In this document: in pieces, positions 15,278 to 24,606 of the stretch
Position numbering within the stretch: position 1 is the first letter of the stretch
How the letters are laid out: every line of letters starts with the position of its first letter
NCBI GenBank assembly: GCA_900318955.1
Contig: ONMJ01000002.1
Location: forward strand, 1-64,000
Reading direction: 5' to 3'
From: an uncultured Bacteroidales bacterium
GTDB lineage: Bacteria > Bacteroidota > Bacteroidia > Bacteroidales > UBA932
Length of the DNA: 64,000 nucleotides
Notes under the pieces: generated by a model
What the model saw: the letters and a program-made list of their open reading frames with translations, nothing else
What the model was told of the DNA's origin: nothing
Databases searched by the model: none
Program-made: the position numbers and the translations under genes

Positions 15278-16540
15278 ATGATACTGCTTAAAGACATCAC
15301 CCTTAACAACAAAAGAGTCGACATTCTGATTGAGGGATCGCTTATCAAAAAGATTTCTCCTTCCGGCGAAATCATGGCAGAGACCCTTCCGAAGGACACA
15401 GATGTCGTCGGCTGCAGCGGTAAAGTCGCAATTCCCAGTTTTATCAATATGCACACCCATGCTGCGATGGCTCTTATGAGAGGCATAAAGGAAGATGTCC
15501 TTTTCCATGATTGGCTGGATTTCATTTGGGAAAAAGAAGCCCTTATTGACGCAGAATTCGTCTATCTCGGCACCAAAGTCGCATGTCTTGAGATGATTCG
15601 GACAGGAACGACGACCTTCAACGACCAGTATTGGTTCTCCCCTTCCGCCCATCTTGCCGCAAAGGAACTTGGGGTTCGACCCGTCATCTCGTATGTACTT
15701 CTCGACAAGGACAATCCCATTGAGGCTGAAAGGCAGAAAGAGCAGTGCACCCGTATGTGGGAGGAATCGCTGTCATGGAATGACGGTTCTATCTTCTCGG
15801 TCTCAGTCCACTCTGTCTATGCTGTAAGCGAAGAGACTATTCTGTGGGCAAGCGAATTCGCCCGTTCCCATAACCTCAAGCTCCATATCCATCTTTCAGA
15901 GACAGAGAAGGAGAATATCGACTGCCTGGCAAAGCACGGACTCACCCCTACTGCCTATCTGGAAAGACTCGGAGTACTTGGAGACAACCTTCTCGCCGCC
16001 CATAGCCTATGGCTCACCGATGAAGATATAGAGATTCTCGGGAAGCACCATGTAAACTGCATCCATAATATCAACTCCAACCTCAAACTCGCTTCAGGAT
16101 ACAAATTCAGATACGATGAACTAAAGAATGCCGGAGTAAACGTCTGCATCGGTACAGACGGCGCGGCTTCCTCAAATAATATGGACATTCTTGAAGCTCT
16201 GAAAACATCAGCCCTTGTTCAGAAGGCGTGGACAAAAGATCCTACTGCTCTGCCAATCCCGGAGCTGTTGAATATGGCGACGGTCAATGGGGCCAAGGCT
16301 CTCGGGATCAACTCGGGAAAGATTGAGGAAGGTTACCTTGCCGATATCAATATTGTCAATACGGACAGTTCATTCTTCCTCTCCCCTGGCTCTTTCGAAG
16401 CCAATCTGATCTATTCCGCCCACAGCGATTGCATCGAATCGATGATAGCCGGAGGAAAATTCGTAATGAAAAACCACATAATTCCCGGAGAAAAGGAGAT
16501 TCTCCAGCGAGCTCGAGCCATCCTCCGGGAGATACAATGA
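15278..16540 (+). CDS. mtaD: 5-methylthioadenosine/S-adenosylhomocysteine deaminase-type amidohydrolase
   Basis: 420-residue metal-dependent amidohydrolase. Visible motifs: [13 protein letters not shown] (metal-binding HxH), [10 protein letters not shown] (His), LLAAHSLWL (His) and [12 protein letters not shown] (Asp and the deaminase SSNN signature). The family removes the 6-amino group of methylthioadenosine, S-adenosylhomocysteine or adenosine in the cytosol. An upstream in-frame ATG at 15251 lies inside the terminator hairpin of the previous gene, so 15278 (MILLKDI) is the real start. Two purine nucleoside phosphorylase genes follow directly, which fits a pathway that deaminates and then phosphorolyses adenosine-type nucleosides. 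Exact substrate not determinable. Confidence 0.85.
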   Translation: MILLKDITLNNKRVDILIEGSLIKKISPSGEIMAETLPKDTDVVGCSGKVAIPSFINMHTHAAMALMRGIKEDVLFHDWLDFIWEKEALIDAEFVYLGTKVACLEMIRTGTTTFNDQYWFSPSAHLAAKELGVRPVISYVLLDKDNPIEAERQKEQCTRMWEESLSWNDGSIFSVSVHSVYAVSEETILWASEFARSHNLKLHIHLSETEKENIDCLAKHGLTPTAYLERLGVLGDNLLAAHSLWLTDEDIEILGKHHVNCIHNINSNLKLASGYKFRYDELKNAGVNVCIGTDGAASSNNMDILEALKTSALVQKAWTKDPTALPIPELLNMATVNGAKALGINSGKIEEGYLADINIVNTDSSFFLSPGSFEANLIYSAHSDCIESMIAGGKFVMKNHIIPGEKEILQRARAILREIQ

Positions 16541-16554
16541 TAATCAATAAAACA

Positions 16555-17385
16555 ATGGACAAGAGAATAGAAACAATACATGTCGCATCCGACTATATCT
16601 CCAAGATTATTGGAGGGATGGCTCCGGAGATTGGCATCGTACTCGGAAGCGGCCTTGGAAGGCTTGCAGACAAGATTGTCGATAAGATCGAAATCCCGTA
16701 CAAAGACATACCGGAGTTTCCGGTGAGCACCGCGGTCGGCCACGAAGGCAAGTTCATACTGGGCCGTCTCGGCGGCAAGCAGGTAATCGCCATGAAGGGA
16801 AGAATCCACTATTATGAGGGCTACGGGATGAATATGGTCGTTCTTCCTATCCGCGTGATGATCAATTTCGGAATCAAGACCCTCATTGTGTCAAATGCCG
16901 CAGGAGGGGTCAATTTCGATTTCAAAGTTGGCAATCTGATGATAATCAAAGACCACATCAATCTTCTTCCGAACCCTCTTATCGGCCCGAATATAGACGA
17001 GCTCGGACCTCGGTTCCCAGATATGACCCGTCCATACGATCTGAAACTGATTGCCCTGGCAAAGAAGGTCGCCGCTGAGATGGATATCGAGATTAAGGAA
17101 GGAGTGTATCTTGGCAGCACAGGGCCTTCTTACGAGACCCCTGCCGAATATAAGTTCTTCCGCCGTGCAGGAGCCGACGCCGTCGGGATGAGCACTATTC
17201 CGGAGGTCATTGTGGCTAGACACGCCGGAGTCCCCGTTTTCGGTATCTCCGTTATTACAAACGAGGCCCACGACGACTACGCCGAAGACTACGTAAATGA
17301 CGGCAACGATGTCGTAGCGGCGGCCAATGCAGCTGCGGTCAAGATGACAGCACTGATTGAGAATATGATTAAGGAGATGGAGTAA
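16555..17385 (+). CDS. Purine-nucleoside phosphorylase, copy 1 (Asn form)
   Basis: 276-residue trimeric-type (PNP/MTAP family) phosphorylase cleaving purine nucleosides to base and ribose 1-phosphate. Motifs: VLGSGLG (phosphate loop), [27 protein letters not shown] (Glu equivalent to human Glu201) and [13 protein letters not shown] with the Asn equivalent to human Asn243, which selects 6-oxopurines. Start 16555 gives an N-terminus collinear with copy 2; 16537, which overlaps the mtaD stop as ATGA, is an alternative. The next gene overlaps its stop by one base (TAATG). Confidence 0.9.
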   Translation: MDKRIETIHVASDYISKIIGGMAPEIGIVLGSGLGRLADKIVDKIEIPYKDIPEFPVSTAVGHEGKFILGRLGGKQVIAMKGRIHYYEGYGMNMVVLPIRVMINFGIKTLIVSNAAGGVNFDFKVGNLMIIKDHINLLPNPLIGPNIDELGPRFPDMTRPYDLKLIALAKKVAAEMDIEIKEGVYLGSTGPSYETPAEYKFFRRAGADAVGMSTIPEVIVARHAGVPVFGISVITNEAHDDYAEDYVNDGNDVVAAANAAAVKMTALIENMIKEME

Positions 17386-18209
17386 TGACAAATATAGAAG
17401 CTATTCATGCCGCTTCACACTACGTGAAAGAGCATATTGGAGGATTGAGCCCGGAGGTCGGAATTGTTCTTGGAAGCGGGCTCGGGAAGTTGTCTGATGA
17501 GATCAAGGATCCAATTACTATTCCCTATTCCGCTATTCCAGGATTCCCTGTTTCGACAGCAATAGGTCATAAGGGCAACTATATTATCGGGACACTCGGA
17601 GGTAAGACCGTAATCGCAATGCAGGGACGGATCCACTATTACGAAGGCTACCCGATGAATCTTGTCACTCTCCCAATCAGAGTAATGAAGGTTCTGGGTA
17701 TCAAGTATTTATTCGTATCCAATGCCGCTGGTGGGACTAATTTTGATTATTCTGTCGGCGACTTGATGATTATCAAGGACCATATCAATCTCCTTCCGAA
17801 TCCCTTGATCGGACAGAACCTGGACGAATTCGGTCCAAGGTTCCCGGACATGACACGTCCGTACGAGCCTAGCCTGATTAAAAAAGCAGAAGAAATAGCT
17901 GAAAAAGAAGGGATTAAACTAAGAAAAGGAGTATATCTAGCTCTTTCAGGGCCTTGCTATGAGACTCCGGCCGAATACGGTTTTTATCGTTCCGTAGGAG
18001 CTGATGCAGTAGGTATGAGTACGACCCCGGAAGTTATTGTTGCAAGGCACAGTTCCATCCCTTGCTTCGGGATGTCTGTGATAACGGATGTCGCACACGC
18101 TACTGATGACGAAGACTATGTTACCGACGGGGAGGCGATAGTAAAAGCGGCCGACGCTGCCGCCGACCGCATGTCGCTTATCTTTAGAAAACTTATCGAA
18201 AGCCTCTGA
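17385..18209 (+). CDS. Purine-nucleoside phosphorylase, copy 2 (Asp form)
   Basis: 274-residue paralogue of the preceding gene, collinear over the whole length: [34 protein letters not shown] are all kept. The key difference is GMSVITDVAHATDDEDY, where Asp replaces the Asn that binds the 6-position of the base. In human PNP, changing this Asn to Asp is known to raise activity on adenosine, and human MTAP has Asp here. Copy 2 is therefore likely to accept 6-aminopurine nucleosides (adenosine or methylthioadenosine). It overlaps copy 1 by one base and ends at a strong terminator. Confidence 0.9.
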   Translation: MTNIEAIHAASHYVKEHIGGLSPEVGIVLGSGLGKLSDEIKDPITIPYSAIPGFPVSTAIGHKGNYIIGTLGGKTVIAMQGRIHYYEGYPMNLVTLPIRVMKVLGIKYLFVSNAAGGTNFDYSVGDLMIIKDHINLLPNPLIGQNLDEFGPRFPDMTRPYEPSLIKKAEEIAEKEGIKLRKGVYLALSGPCYETPAEYGFYRSVGADAVGMSTTPEVIVARHSSIPCFGMSVITDVAHATDDEDYVTDGEAIVKAADAAADRMSLIFRKLIESL

Positions 18210-18224
18210 AAAAGAGGCTTTTTT
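18201..18224 (+). terminator. Intrinsic terminator after PNP genes
   Basis: AGCCTC (18201-18206) and GAGGCT (18214-18219) form a stem that runs into a T-rich tail; the A-rich side also lets it serve the convergent nadE gene. Confidence 0.8.
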
Positions 18225-20247
18225 ATTTCAACTTAAACAGCTCCGACGAAGCATCCGAAGGCATCCTCCAGTCTCCCCTTGGGGACAGGCTGACCGATCC
18301 GACTTTGGGGCCGTCGGGAAGGCAGGAACGCTTGAATTGCTGCGAGAAGAAGCGCTTGAAGAAACGATTGATCCAATGGCGGAGTGTTTCCTCTTCGTAT
18401 TTGCTTCCAAATGCTTTTTTCGCCAGAAACAGAATCTTGTCAGCAGATGCTCCGAAGCGGAAGAAATGGTAGAGGAAGAAATCATTGAGTTCATAGGGCC
18501 CCACCAGGTCTTCGGTCAGCTGGGCGATATTTCCAGCCTTGTCCGTAGGAGTGAGCTCAGGACTGATAGGGGTATCGGCTATATCGAATAGAATGGAACC
18601 AACTGATCTTCCTTCACTTGTATGCTCCTCTAGGAAAAGGTTCTCCCCTATCCATCGGCACATGCTGCGGATGAGGGTCTTCGGGACGGAGGCGTTGACT
18701 CCGTACATGGACATATGGTCGCCGTTGTATGTGCACCACCCGAGTGCAAGTTCCGAAAGATCACCGGTACCAACTACAAGGCCGCCTGTCTTATTGGAAA
18801 GATCCATAAGTATTTGGGTCCTTTCCCGGGCCTGCGCATTCTCATAAGTCGAGTCGTGGGCGGAGGCGTCATGACCGATATCCTTGAAATGCTGCTCAAC
18901 TGCAGGAACCACCGATATTTCCTTGCGCGTTATGGAAAGAGCTTCCATCAGGTCGTCTGCGTTTGAATGAGTACGCTTAGATGTGCCAAGGCCGGGCATT
19001 GTGACGCCGATTATCCTGTTCCTCTGCCAGCCGAGACGATCGAAAGCGAGTACAGTCACAAGAAGGGCTAAAGTGCTGTCAAGCCCCCCTGAAATGCCGA
19101 TTACGGCAGTCTTGGCGCCAATATGCTGAAGTCTTGTGATCAGGCCAAGGGTCTGGATCGAGAGAATCTCCTTGCATCTTGCCTCGATATCCTCACCCTC
19201 GGGAACGAAAGGAAGCGGCTCCACCTTTCTGTAGAAGTTCTGAGAAAAATCTGTCGGCACCGCATCCGCGACATTGACCCTTGAATACATCTGGGCATAG
19301 GTAGAGGCCTTTGTCCCATCGGGAGTAACATAGTAGAAGGAACTTTGTTTCTGACGGAGGACAGTCAGCTTCTCAACATCGAGATCGGCAAAAATAATTG
19401 AAGATTCCATCCCGAACCGTTCCGCCTCGGCCATCAAAGTACCATTCTCGTAGATCATCGACGACCCGGCAAAAACGAGATCCTGAGTGGACTCGCCATA
19501 CCCGGAAGAGCAATAGATATACCCGGAAAGAGTATGTGCGCTCTGCTCGCAGACAAGAGCCTTTCGGTATTGCTGCTTCATAAGCACCTCGTTGGAAGCC
19601 GAGAGATTGACAATAATCTTCGCGCCGGCAACGCTGTGGAAAGATGACGGAGGAAGTGGGGTCCACAGGTCTTCGCATATTTCGATTGCAAATGTCGCAT
19701 CACCTACCGTGAAAAGCATGTTCGGCGAGATATTGCACCTTCTTCCTGCAAACTTTATCTCCGCGCAGAAGCCCTCTCTCACAAAGTCCTTTCCGTCACT
19801 GAGGAACCTGCCTTCATTATGGACATTACCGGAAAGGAAATCGGCGCCGGATGAGAACCACCTGGACTCATAGAACTCGTTATAGGTAGGATTGTATATT
19901 TTTGGGACAATTCCTTTGATCCCTCCGTTGTGAATCACTATTCCGCAATTGTACAGTCTGTCGTTGTACCTGACAGGAGCGCCGACGACAACGGTAATGC
20001 CCTTCCCGCGGGTATACTCTCTTATCTGAGCAACCATCTCTTCGGCACTTTCCACAAGGGTGGAACTACCGAAAAGATCCCCGCATGTGTATCCTGTCAC
20101 AGACAATTCGGGGAAAGCCAAAAGAGTCGTTTTCTCAGCCTCAGCCCTATCGATAAGAGCGATAATCTCGTTCTTATTAAACTCTGTATCAGATACTTTG
20201 ACCCTTGGAGAAGCGGCAGCGACCCTGATAAATCCAAAATTCTTCAT
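18223..20247 (-). CDS. nadE: Glutamine-dependent NAD+ synthetase
   Basis: 674-residue two-domain enzyme that amidates nicotinic acid adenine dinucleotide with ammonia from glutamine. The N-terminal nitrilase-type glutaminase shows the Glu-Lys-Cys triad contexts AFPELSVTGYTC, VPKIYNPTYNEFYESR and IEICEDLWTP; the C-terminal synthetase shows GISGGLDSTLAL (ATP pyrophosphatase loop) and GTGDLSELALGW. Length fits the long bacterial form. It is a single gene between a shared terminator and a divergent intergenic region (20248-20344). Confidence 0.95.
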   Translation of the reverse strand: MKNFGFIRVAAASPRVKVSDTEFNKNEIIALIDRAEAEKTTLLAFPELSVTGYTCGDLFGSSTLVESAEEMVAQIREYTRGKGITVVVGAPVRYNDRLYNCGIVIHNGGIKGIVPKIYNPTYNEFYESRWFSSGADFLSGNVHNEGRFLSDGKDFVREGFCAEIKFAGRRCNISPNMLFTVGDATFAIEICEDLWTPLPPSSFHSVAGAKIIVNLSASNEVLMKQQYRKALVCEQSAHTLSGYIYCSSGYGESTQDLVFAGSSMIYENGTLMAEAERFGMESSIIFADLDVEKLTVLRQKQSSFYYVTPDGTKASTYAQMYSRVNVADAVPTDFSQNFYRKVEPLPFVPEGEDIEARCKEILSIQTLGLITRLQHIGAKTAVIGISGGLDSTLALLVTVLAFDRLGWQRNRIIGVTMPGLGTSKRTHSNADDLMEALSITRKEISVVPAVEQHFKDIGHDASAHDSTYENAQARERTQILMDLSNKTGGLVVGTGDLSELALGWCTYNGDHMSMYGVNASVPKTLIRSMCRWIGENLFLEEHTSEGRSVGSILFDIADTPISPELTPTDKAGNIAQLTEDLVGPYELNDFFLYHFFRFGASADKILFLAKKAFGSKYEEETLRHWINRFFKRFFSQQFKRSCLPDGPKVGSVSLSPRGDWRMPSDASSELFKLK

Positions 20248-20321
20248 CTCTGTCTAAAATATGAATTTCGCGAAATTAATTATTTTAACCCAAATATTGA
20301 CTATTTGAAAAGAAATTTTAT

Positions 20322-20329
20322 TAAATTTG
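20322..20329 (+). promoter_or_regulatory. Promoter element for coiled-coil gene and zapA
   Basis: TAAATTTG, 15 nt before the start at 20345. Confidence 0.6.
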
Positions 20330-20344
20330 CATTGATTAGGTAAA

Positions 20345-20629
20345 ATGGTCGACATGCTTGAAGATCTAAAGAAAAATATCGAAAAGCTTATTGCGCTCTA
20401 CGAGTCCGAGAAAGCCGAGAACGAGCGTCTCCGCTCATCCCTCGAAGAATGCAAGGCGGCCAGAGATTCCTACAAGGAACAGATTACCGGTTTGGAAGAA
20501 CAGATAGAAACTCTGAAACTTTCTCAAGCTTTTGTATCAGGCGGAAATAGCCCTTCCGCTTCGAAAGAAAAAATCGACAAGATGATTAGGGAGATAGACA
20601 GGTGCATTTCCCTTCTCGAAAAGAGTTAG
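20345..20629 (+). CDS. Small coiled-coil protein ahead of zapA
   Basis: 94 residues that are almost entirely a heptad-patterned coiled coil (LKKNIEKLIALYESEKAENERL ... EEQIETLKLS), then a Ser/Gly linker and a short terminal helix. Similar small coiled-coil proteins precede zapA in many Bacteroidales; by position it may work with ZapA at the division ring, but no family function is established. ATG at 20354 is an alternative start. Confidence 0.75.
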   Translation: MVDMLEDLKKNIEKLIALYESEKAENERLRSSLEECKAARDSYKEQITGLEEQIETLKLSQAFVSGGNSPSASKEKIDKMIREIDRCISLLEKS

Positions 20630-20632
20630 TTC

Positions 20633-20917
20633 ATGGACCAGAGGATTACGATTAAGATAGGTGGTATCAATTATACGCTGAAAGTGCCCTCCCCCGAGAA
20701 GGAGGAGCTCATGCGTACGGCTGCCGAACTTGTCAACCGCAAGCTTGAAACGCTTACGGCCAATCTCCCGGACAAGAGCGATCTCGACAAGATGAGCATG
20801 ATAGCCCTCAACGTAGCCGTAAGCGCCCTTGTGGCGCAGAGGCAGGCTGAGAGTGTCAAGGCCGAAATTGACAAGCTTCTGAAGGATACAGACAACTATT
20901 TGGAAAGCATAAAATAG
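20633..20917 (+). CDS. zapA: Cell division protein ZapA
   Basis: 94 residues with the ZapA fold: IKIGGINYTLKVPSPEKEELMRTAAELVNRKLE (beta hairpin and helix) and a C-terminal helix for tetramer formation. ZapA bundles FtsZ filaments at mid-cell. It starts 3 nt after the coiled-coil gene, and the likely 6S RNA begins at its stop codon, an arrangement also known from enterobacteria (zapA-ssrS). Confidence 0.9.
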   Translation: MDQRITIKIGGINYTLKVPSPEKEELMRTAAELVNRKLETLTANLPDKSDLDKMSMIALNVAVSALVAQRQAESVKAEIDKLLKDTDNYLESIK

Positions 20918-21093
20918 CCGTCAGCCCTCTTGCTCAAAACAACAAGTACATTTGTACCGGGTGCACTTAGGCCAGGGATGACAGGCCCCCAGTAACCTTC
21001 GGGGATTCCGCCCTTCGGGACGGGACATGGGATTTCAGAAACGGTCGGAGCCCAAATCTTATCATTAAGATTTTCTGACATAGCGCTGACGGC
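20917..21093 (+). ncRNA. ssrS: Probable 6S RNA
   Basis: A 177 nt gene-free stretch whose ends pair perfectly: GCCGTCAGC (20917-20925) with GCTGACGGC (21085-21093). Inside are further hairpins (AATCTTA/TTAAGATT about 21055-21072; CCGCCC-TTC-GGGACGG) and a weakly paired centre. It sits right after zapA, as 6S RNA does in many bacteria, and is followed by a strong terminator. 6S RNA binds RNA polymerase holoenzyme by imitating an open promoter. A TACATTTG at 20947-20954 could be an internal promoter, in which case the 5' end would be near 20958 and the long-range stem would not be in the transcript. Another structured RNA cannot be excluded. Confidence 0.65.
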
Positions 21094-21105
21094 TTTTCTT
21101 TCAAA

Positions 21106-21140
21106 AAGGCAGTTCCTTGAAAAGGGAGCTGCCTTTTATT
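21106..21140 (+). terminator. Intrinsic terminator after the 6S-like RNA
   Basis: AAGGCAGTTCC pairs with GGAGCTGCCTT (11 bp, one wobble) around a short A-rich loop, followed by TTTTATTT. Confidence 0.8.
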
Positions 21141-21169
21141 TATTGTAGGACAATTATTTAACAACATAT

Positions 21170-22711
21170 ATGAACCTTATAAGCATTATAATCGGATTCA
21201 TCGTTGGAGCAATCATTGCTCTGGCGGTCTACATAATTCTCCAGAAAAGCGCACTCAAAGGCAAAAGCGAGGAGATAATAAAAAGCGCCGAAATCGAAGG
21301 CGAAAAGATCAAGAATGAAAAGATTCTCCAGGCCAAGGAGAAGTTCCTCTCTCTCAAGAGCGAACACGACAAGTATGTCAACGAAAAGAACGCTCAAATC
21401 CGCGAAGCGGAGTCACGTGTAAAGCAGAAGGAAAACACTGCAAATCAGATTACCGCCGAGCTCCAGAAAAAGAACAAAGACCTGGAGAACATCAAACTCT
21501 CTCTCAAAGGTCAGCAGGAAGCCCTTTCTAAAAAGAGCGAAGAATATGACAAACTCCGCTCAGAAGTCAACAAGCAGCTTGAAAACATTGCCGGCATGAC
21601 AGCCCAGGAGGCTAAGACTCAGCTTGTCGAGGCAATGAAGGCTGAAGCCCGTACGGAAGCTCAGGCTTACATCAATGACACTATCGACGAAGCTCGTCTC
21701 AATGCAGCGAAAGAAGCCAAGAGGATTGTGATCAACACCATCCAGAGGACCGCGACCGAGACCGCCATCGAGAATGCCGTCACAACCTTCCCTATCGAGA
21801 ATGACGAGATAAAGGGCCGCATAATCGGACGCGAAGGGCGCAATATCAGGGCCCTCGAAGCCGCTACTGGAGTTGAAATTGTTGTAGACGACACTCCGGA
21901 CGCCATCCTTCTTTCGGGCTTCGATCCCGTCAGAAGAGAAGTCGCCCGCCTTGCCCTCCACCAGCTCGTACTTGACGGCCGCATCCACCCTGCACGTATC
22001 GAAGAAGTAGTCACCAAGGTCCAGAAGCAGCTCGAAGATGAGATTCTCGAGACAGGTAAGAGGACTTGCATCGACCTCGGTATCCACGGAATGAGCATGG
22101 AACTCGTCCGCCTGATCGGAAGAATGAAATACCGCTCCTCTTACGGGCAGAACCTCCTCCAGCACTCCCGTGAAGTGGCAAACATCAGCGCAATAATGGC
22201 GGCCGAACTGGGGCTGAATGTCAAGGCTGCAAAGAGGGCCGGACTCCTTCATGATATCGGAAAAGTCTCCGAGGAGGATCCCGAGCTACCGCACGCTCTC
22301 CTCGGCATGAAACTGGCTGAGCAGTACAAGGAAAAGCCTGAAATCTGCAATGCTATCGGTGCCCACCACGAAGAGATTGAGATGACTTCTCTCATCGCCC
22401 CGATTGTAATGGTCGGAGATGCTATTTCCGGAGCCCGTCCGGGTGCCCGCCGAGAAGTTATCGAATCTTACATCAAGAGACTCAAAGGAATGGAAGATCT
22501 TGCCCAGGCCTATCCCGGTGTCACAAAGTCCTACGCCATCCAGGCCGGCCGCGAGCTTCGCGTCATAGTCGGAGCGGATCAGGTGACAGACGAGGAGGCC
22601 GCTTCCCTGTCCGGAGAGATTGCCAAGAAGATTCAGGATGAAATGACATACCCGGGACAGGTCAAGATCACGGTCATCCGCGAGACCCGTTCCGTAGCCT
22701 TTGCAAAGTAA
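21170..22711 (+). CDS. rny: Ribonuclease Y
   Basis: 513-residue membrane-tethered endoribonuclease that starts mRNA decay. N-terminal membrane helix (about 4-24), long coiled coil (about 30-190), KH domain with [11 protein letters not shown] (about 225), and HD domain with HSREVANIS and GLLHDIGKV (about 330-365; metal-binding HD) plus the family end TRSVAFAK. Length and order match RNase Y. It follows the 6S-like RNA terminator; dsbD overlaps its stop by one base. Confidence 0.96.
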   Translation: MNLISIIIGFIVGAIIALAVYIILQKSALKGKSEEIIKSAEIEGEKIKNEKILQAKEKFLSLKSEHDKYVNEKNAQIREAESRVKQKENTANQITAELQKKNKDLENIKLSLKGQQEALSKKSEEYDKLRSEVNKQLENIAGMTAQEAKTQLVEAMKAEARTEAQAYINDTIDEARLNAAKEAKRIVINTIQRTATETAIENAVTTFPIENDEIKGRIIGREGRNIRALEAATGVEIVVDDTPDAILLSGFDPVRREVARLALHQLVLDGRIHPARIEEVVTKVQKQLEDEILETGKRTCIDLGIHGMSMELVRLIGRMKYRSSYGQNLLQHSREVANISAIMAAELGLNVKAAKRAGLLHDIGKVSEEDPELPHALLGMKLAEQYKEKPEICNAIGAHHEEIEMTSLIAPIVMVGDAISGARPGARREVIESYIKRLKGMEDLAQAYPGVTKSYAIQAGRELRVIVGADQVTDEEAASLSGEIAKKIQDEMTYPGQVKITVIRETRSVAFAK

Positions 22712-24606
22712 TGTTCAGAAAATCAATAGCATGCCTTGCGGCAGCGGTACTGAGTGCAGTTGCCGTTTTCGCTCAGTTCCCTTCCGGCCCTTCCGTACAA
22801 TGGAAAGTAGATCCCTCTGAAGGTGGTATTACCATAACCGGCAATATCGGAAACGGGCTTCACATCTATGACACCTCGAACGAATATAACCCTACTCAGG
22901 TAGAGTTTACCTCTCTCGGTTCATGCACTCTGGAAGGTTCCCTCGAAGAGAAGAGCGAAGGAAAGGACTTTGACGGAGACAGAGGATTCGAAGGGAAAGC
23001 GGTATTTTTCCAGAAGATCTCAGGCAGCGGACCGGTAAACGGAATCATCCGCTGGCAGGCTTGCAACGACGAGATGTGCGGAATGCCTGAAGAATATGAA
23101 TTTACAGTAAATGTAGGAGCGACAGCGGCCTCTCAAGGGACTGCAATTGAGGATCCGGAAGCAGCAAGCGAGGGCAAAAAAGGCCTTTTGGCGCTTATCA
23201 TTGAAGCGATTCTCTGGGGATTCGCTATGCTCTTGACTCCTTGCGTGTTCCCGATGGTGCCGATGACGGTCTCGTTCTTCCTGAAGAACTCCGGATCCAA
23301 GGCTGAGGGGAAATTCAAGGCCTTTATGTATGGAGTTTTCATAGTTCTTCTCTACACTGTGCCGATTTCCCTTATCATCCTGCTTACAAGGGTAATCGGA
23401 GGCGATGCCGTTACTGCAGACATATTCAACTGGCTCTCTACCCACTGGCTCCCGAATATCATCTTCTTCATCGTATTCATGGTATTCGCAGCCTCATTTT
23501 TCGGGGCTTTCGAGATTACCCTCCCTTCATCTTGGTCTACCAAGTCTGATTCAAAATCTAGTTCCAAGGGCCTTGCAGGAGTCTTTTTCATGGCTTTGAC
23601 CCTGGTTCTGGTCTCCTTCTCATGCACAGGTCCGATAGTCGGCAGCGTCCTCTTGAAATCGACTCAGGGAGAATTCTGGACTCCGATGGTGACTATGCTC
23701 GCCTTCTCCGTCGCATTCGCAATACCATTTACGGTCTTCGCACTCTTCCCTTCCCTGATGACGAAGATGAAAAGCGGCGGTTGGCTCAATTCAGTAAAGG
23801 TAGTCCTCGGATTCATAGAGGTAGCTCTCGGATTCAAATTCCTTTCTGTAGCCGACCAGACCTATGGCTGGGGCATTCTCGACAGGGAGATCTATCTTGC
23901 AATCTGGATTGTGGTGTTCTCCATGCTTGGATTCTACCTTCTTGGAAAGATTCGTTTCAAATATGACGAGAAAGTAGAGCACATCTCTCTTACAAGGCTT
24001 TCCCTGGCAATTGCCGTATTCACCTTTGTGGTATATATGATTCCCGGCATGTTCGGAGCTCCTTTAAAGGCACTTTCGGGTTATCTGCCTCCTATCGAGA
24101 CTCAGGACTTCGTAATTGCAAATTACGCTGAGGGGCAGGCATCATATGTCCCTCAGACGGCCACTGCCAGCTCCCGTCCCGACCTTAAACTTCCCCACAA
24201 TCTCAGCGGCTATTTCACTCTCGAAGAAGGTCTTGCAGAGTCGGAGGCGACCGGAAAGCCAGTCTTTGTGGACATCACAGGAAAAGGCTGCACCAATTGC
24301 CGTGAAATGGAAGCGAGAGTATGGAGCGACCCGGAAGTCCTCGAAAGACTACGCAATCGCTTTGTAATAGTTGCAATCTACTGCGATGACCATTCGGAAG
24401 CGCCTGAAAGCAACTGGATTACAACGGAGAGCGGCAAAGTACTCAAAGAATGGGCCAAGATTAACTCATACATTGCAAGGACTCGATTCAACGCAAACGC
24501 CCAGCCGACTTATGTGCTTCTGAATCCAACCGGTGAGATAATTGCCACCAGGAACTATAGTCTCGATATTCCTGCCTTTGTGGAATTCCTCGATAAAGCC
24601 CTATAA
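22711..24606 (+). CDS. dsbD: Thiol:disulfide interchange protein DsbD
   Basis: 631 residues: signal peptide, N-terminal DsbD-alpha-like domain (CNDEMCGMPEEY supplies the redox Cys pair), eight-helix transmembrane core (about 165-440, with LTPCVFPMVPMTV and SFSCTGPIVGS), and a C-terminal thioredoxin domain with GKGCTNCREM (about 525). It carries electrons from cytosolic thioredoxin to the periplasm. The first base of the start is the last base of the rny stop (TAATG). Converges with the GSCFA gene, 6 bp overlap. Confidence 0.9.
   Translation: MFRKSIACLAAAVLSAVAVFAQFPSGPSVQWKVDPSEGGITITGNIGNGLHIYDTSNEYNPTQVEFTSLGSCTLEGSLEEKSEGKDFDGDRGFEGKAVFFQKISGSGPVNGIIRWQACNDEMCGMPEEYEFTVNVGATAASQGTAIEDPEAASEGKKGLLALIIEAILWGFAMLLTPCVFPMVPMTVSFFLKNSGSKAEGKFKAFMYGVFIVLLYTVPISLIILLTRVIGGDAVTADIFNWLSTHWLPNIIFFIVFMVFAASFFGAFEITLPSSWSTKSDSKSSSKGLAGVFFMALTLVLVSFSCTGPIVGSVLLKSTQGEFWTPMVTMLAFSVAFAIPFTVFALFPSLMTKMKSGGWLNSVKVVLGFIEVALGFKFLSVADQTYGWGILDREIYLAIWIVVFSMLGFYLLGKIRFKYDEKVEHISLTRLSLAIAVFTFVVYMIPGMFGAPLKALSGYLPPIETQDFVIANYAEGQASYVPQTATASSRPDLKLPHNLSGYFTLEEGLAESEATGKPVFVDITGKGCTNCREMEARVWSDPEVLERLRNRFVIVAIYCDDHSEAPESNWITTESGKVLKEWAKINSYIARTRFNANAQPTYVLLNPTGEIIATRNYSLDIPAFVEFLDKAL

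Noticed and set aside
14870..15652. Minus-strand frame of 260 codons opposite DUF3276 and mtaD
   Set aside because: Crosses two real genes, a terminator and a promoter in antisense; no domain seen.
20947..20954. TACATTTG as the main promoter of the 6S-like RNA
   Set aside because: No -33 element at the right distance, and the long-range end pairing would be lost; kept only as an alternative.
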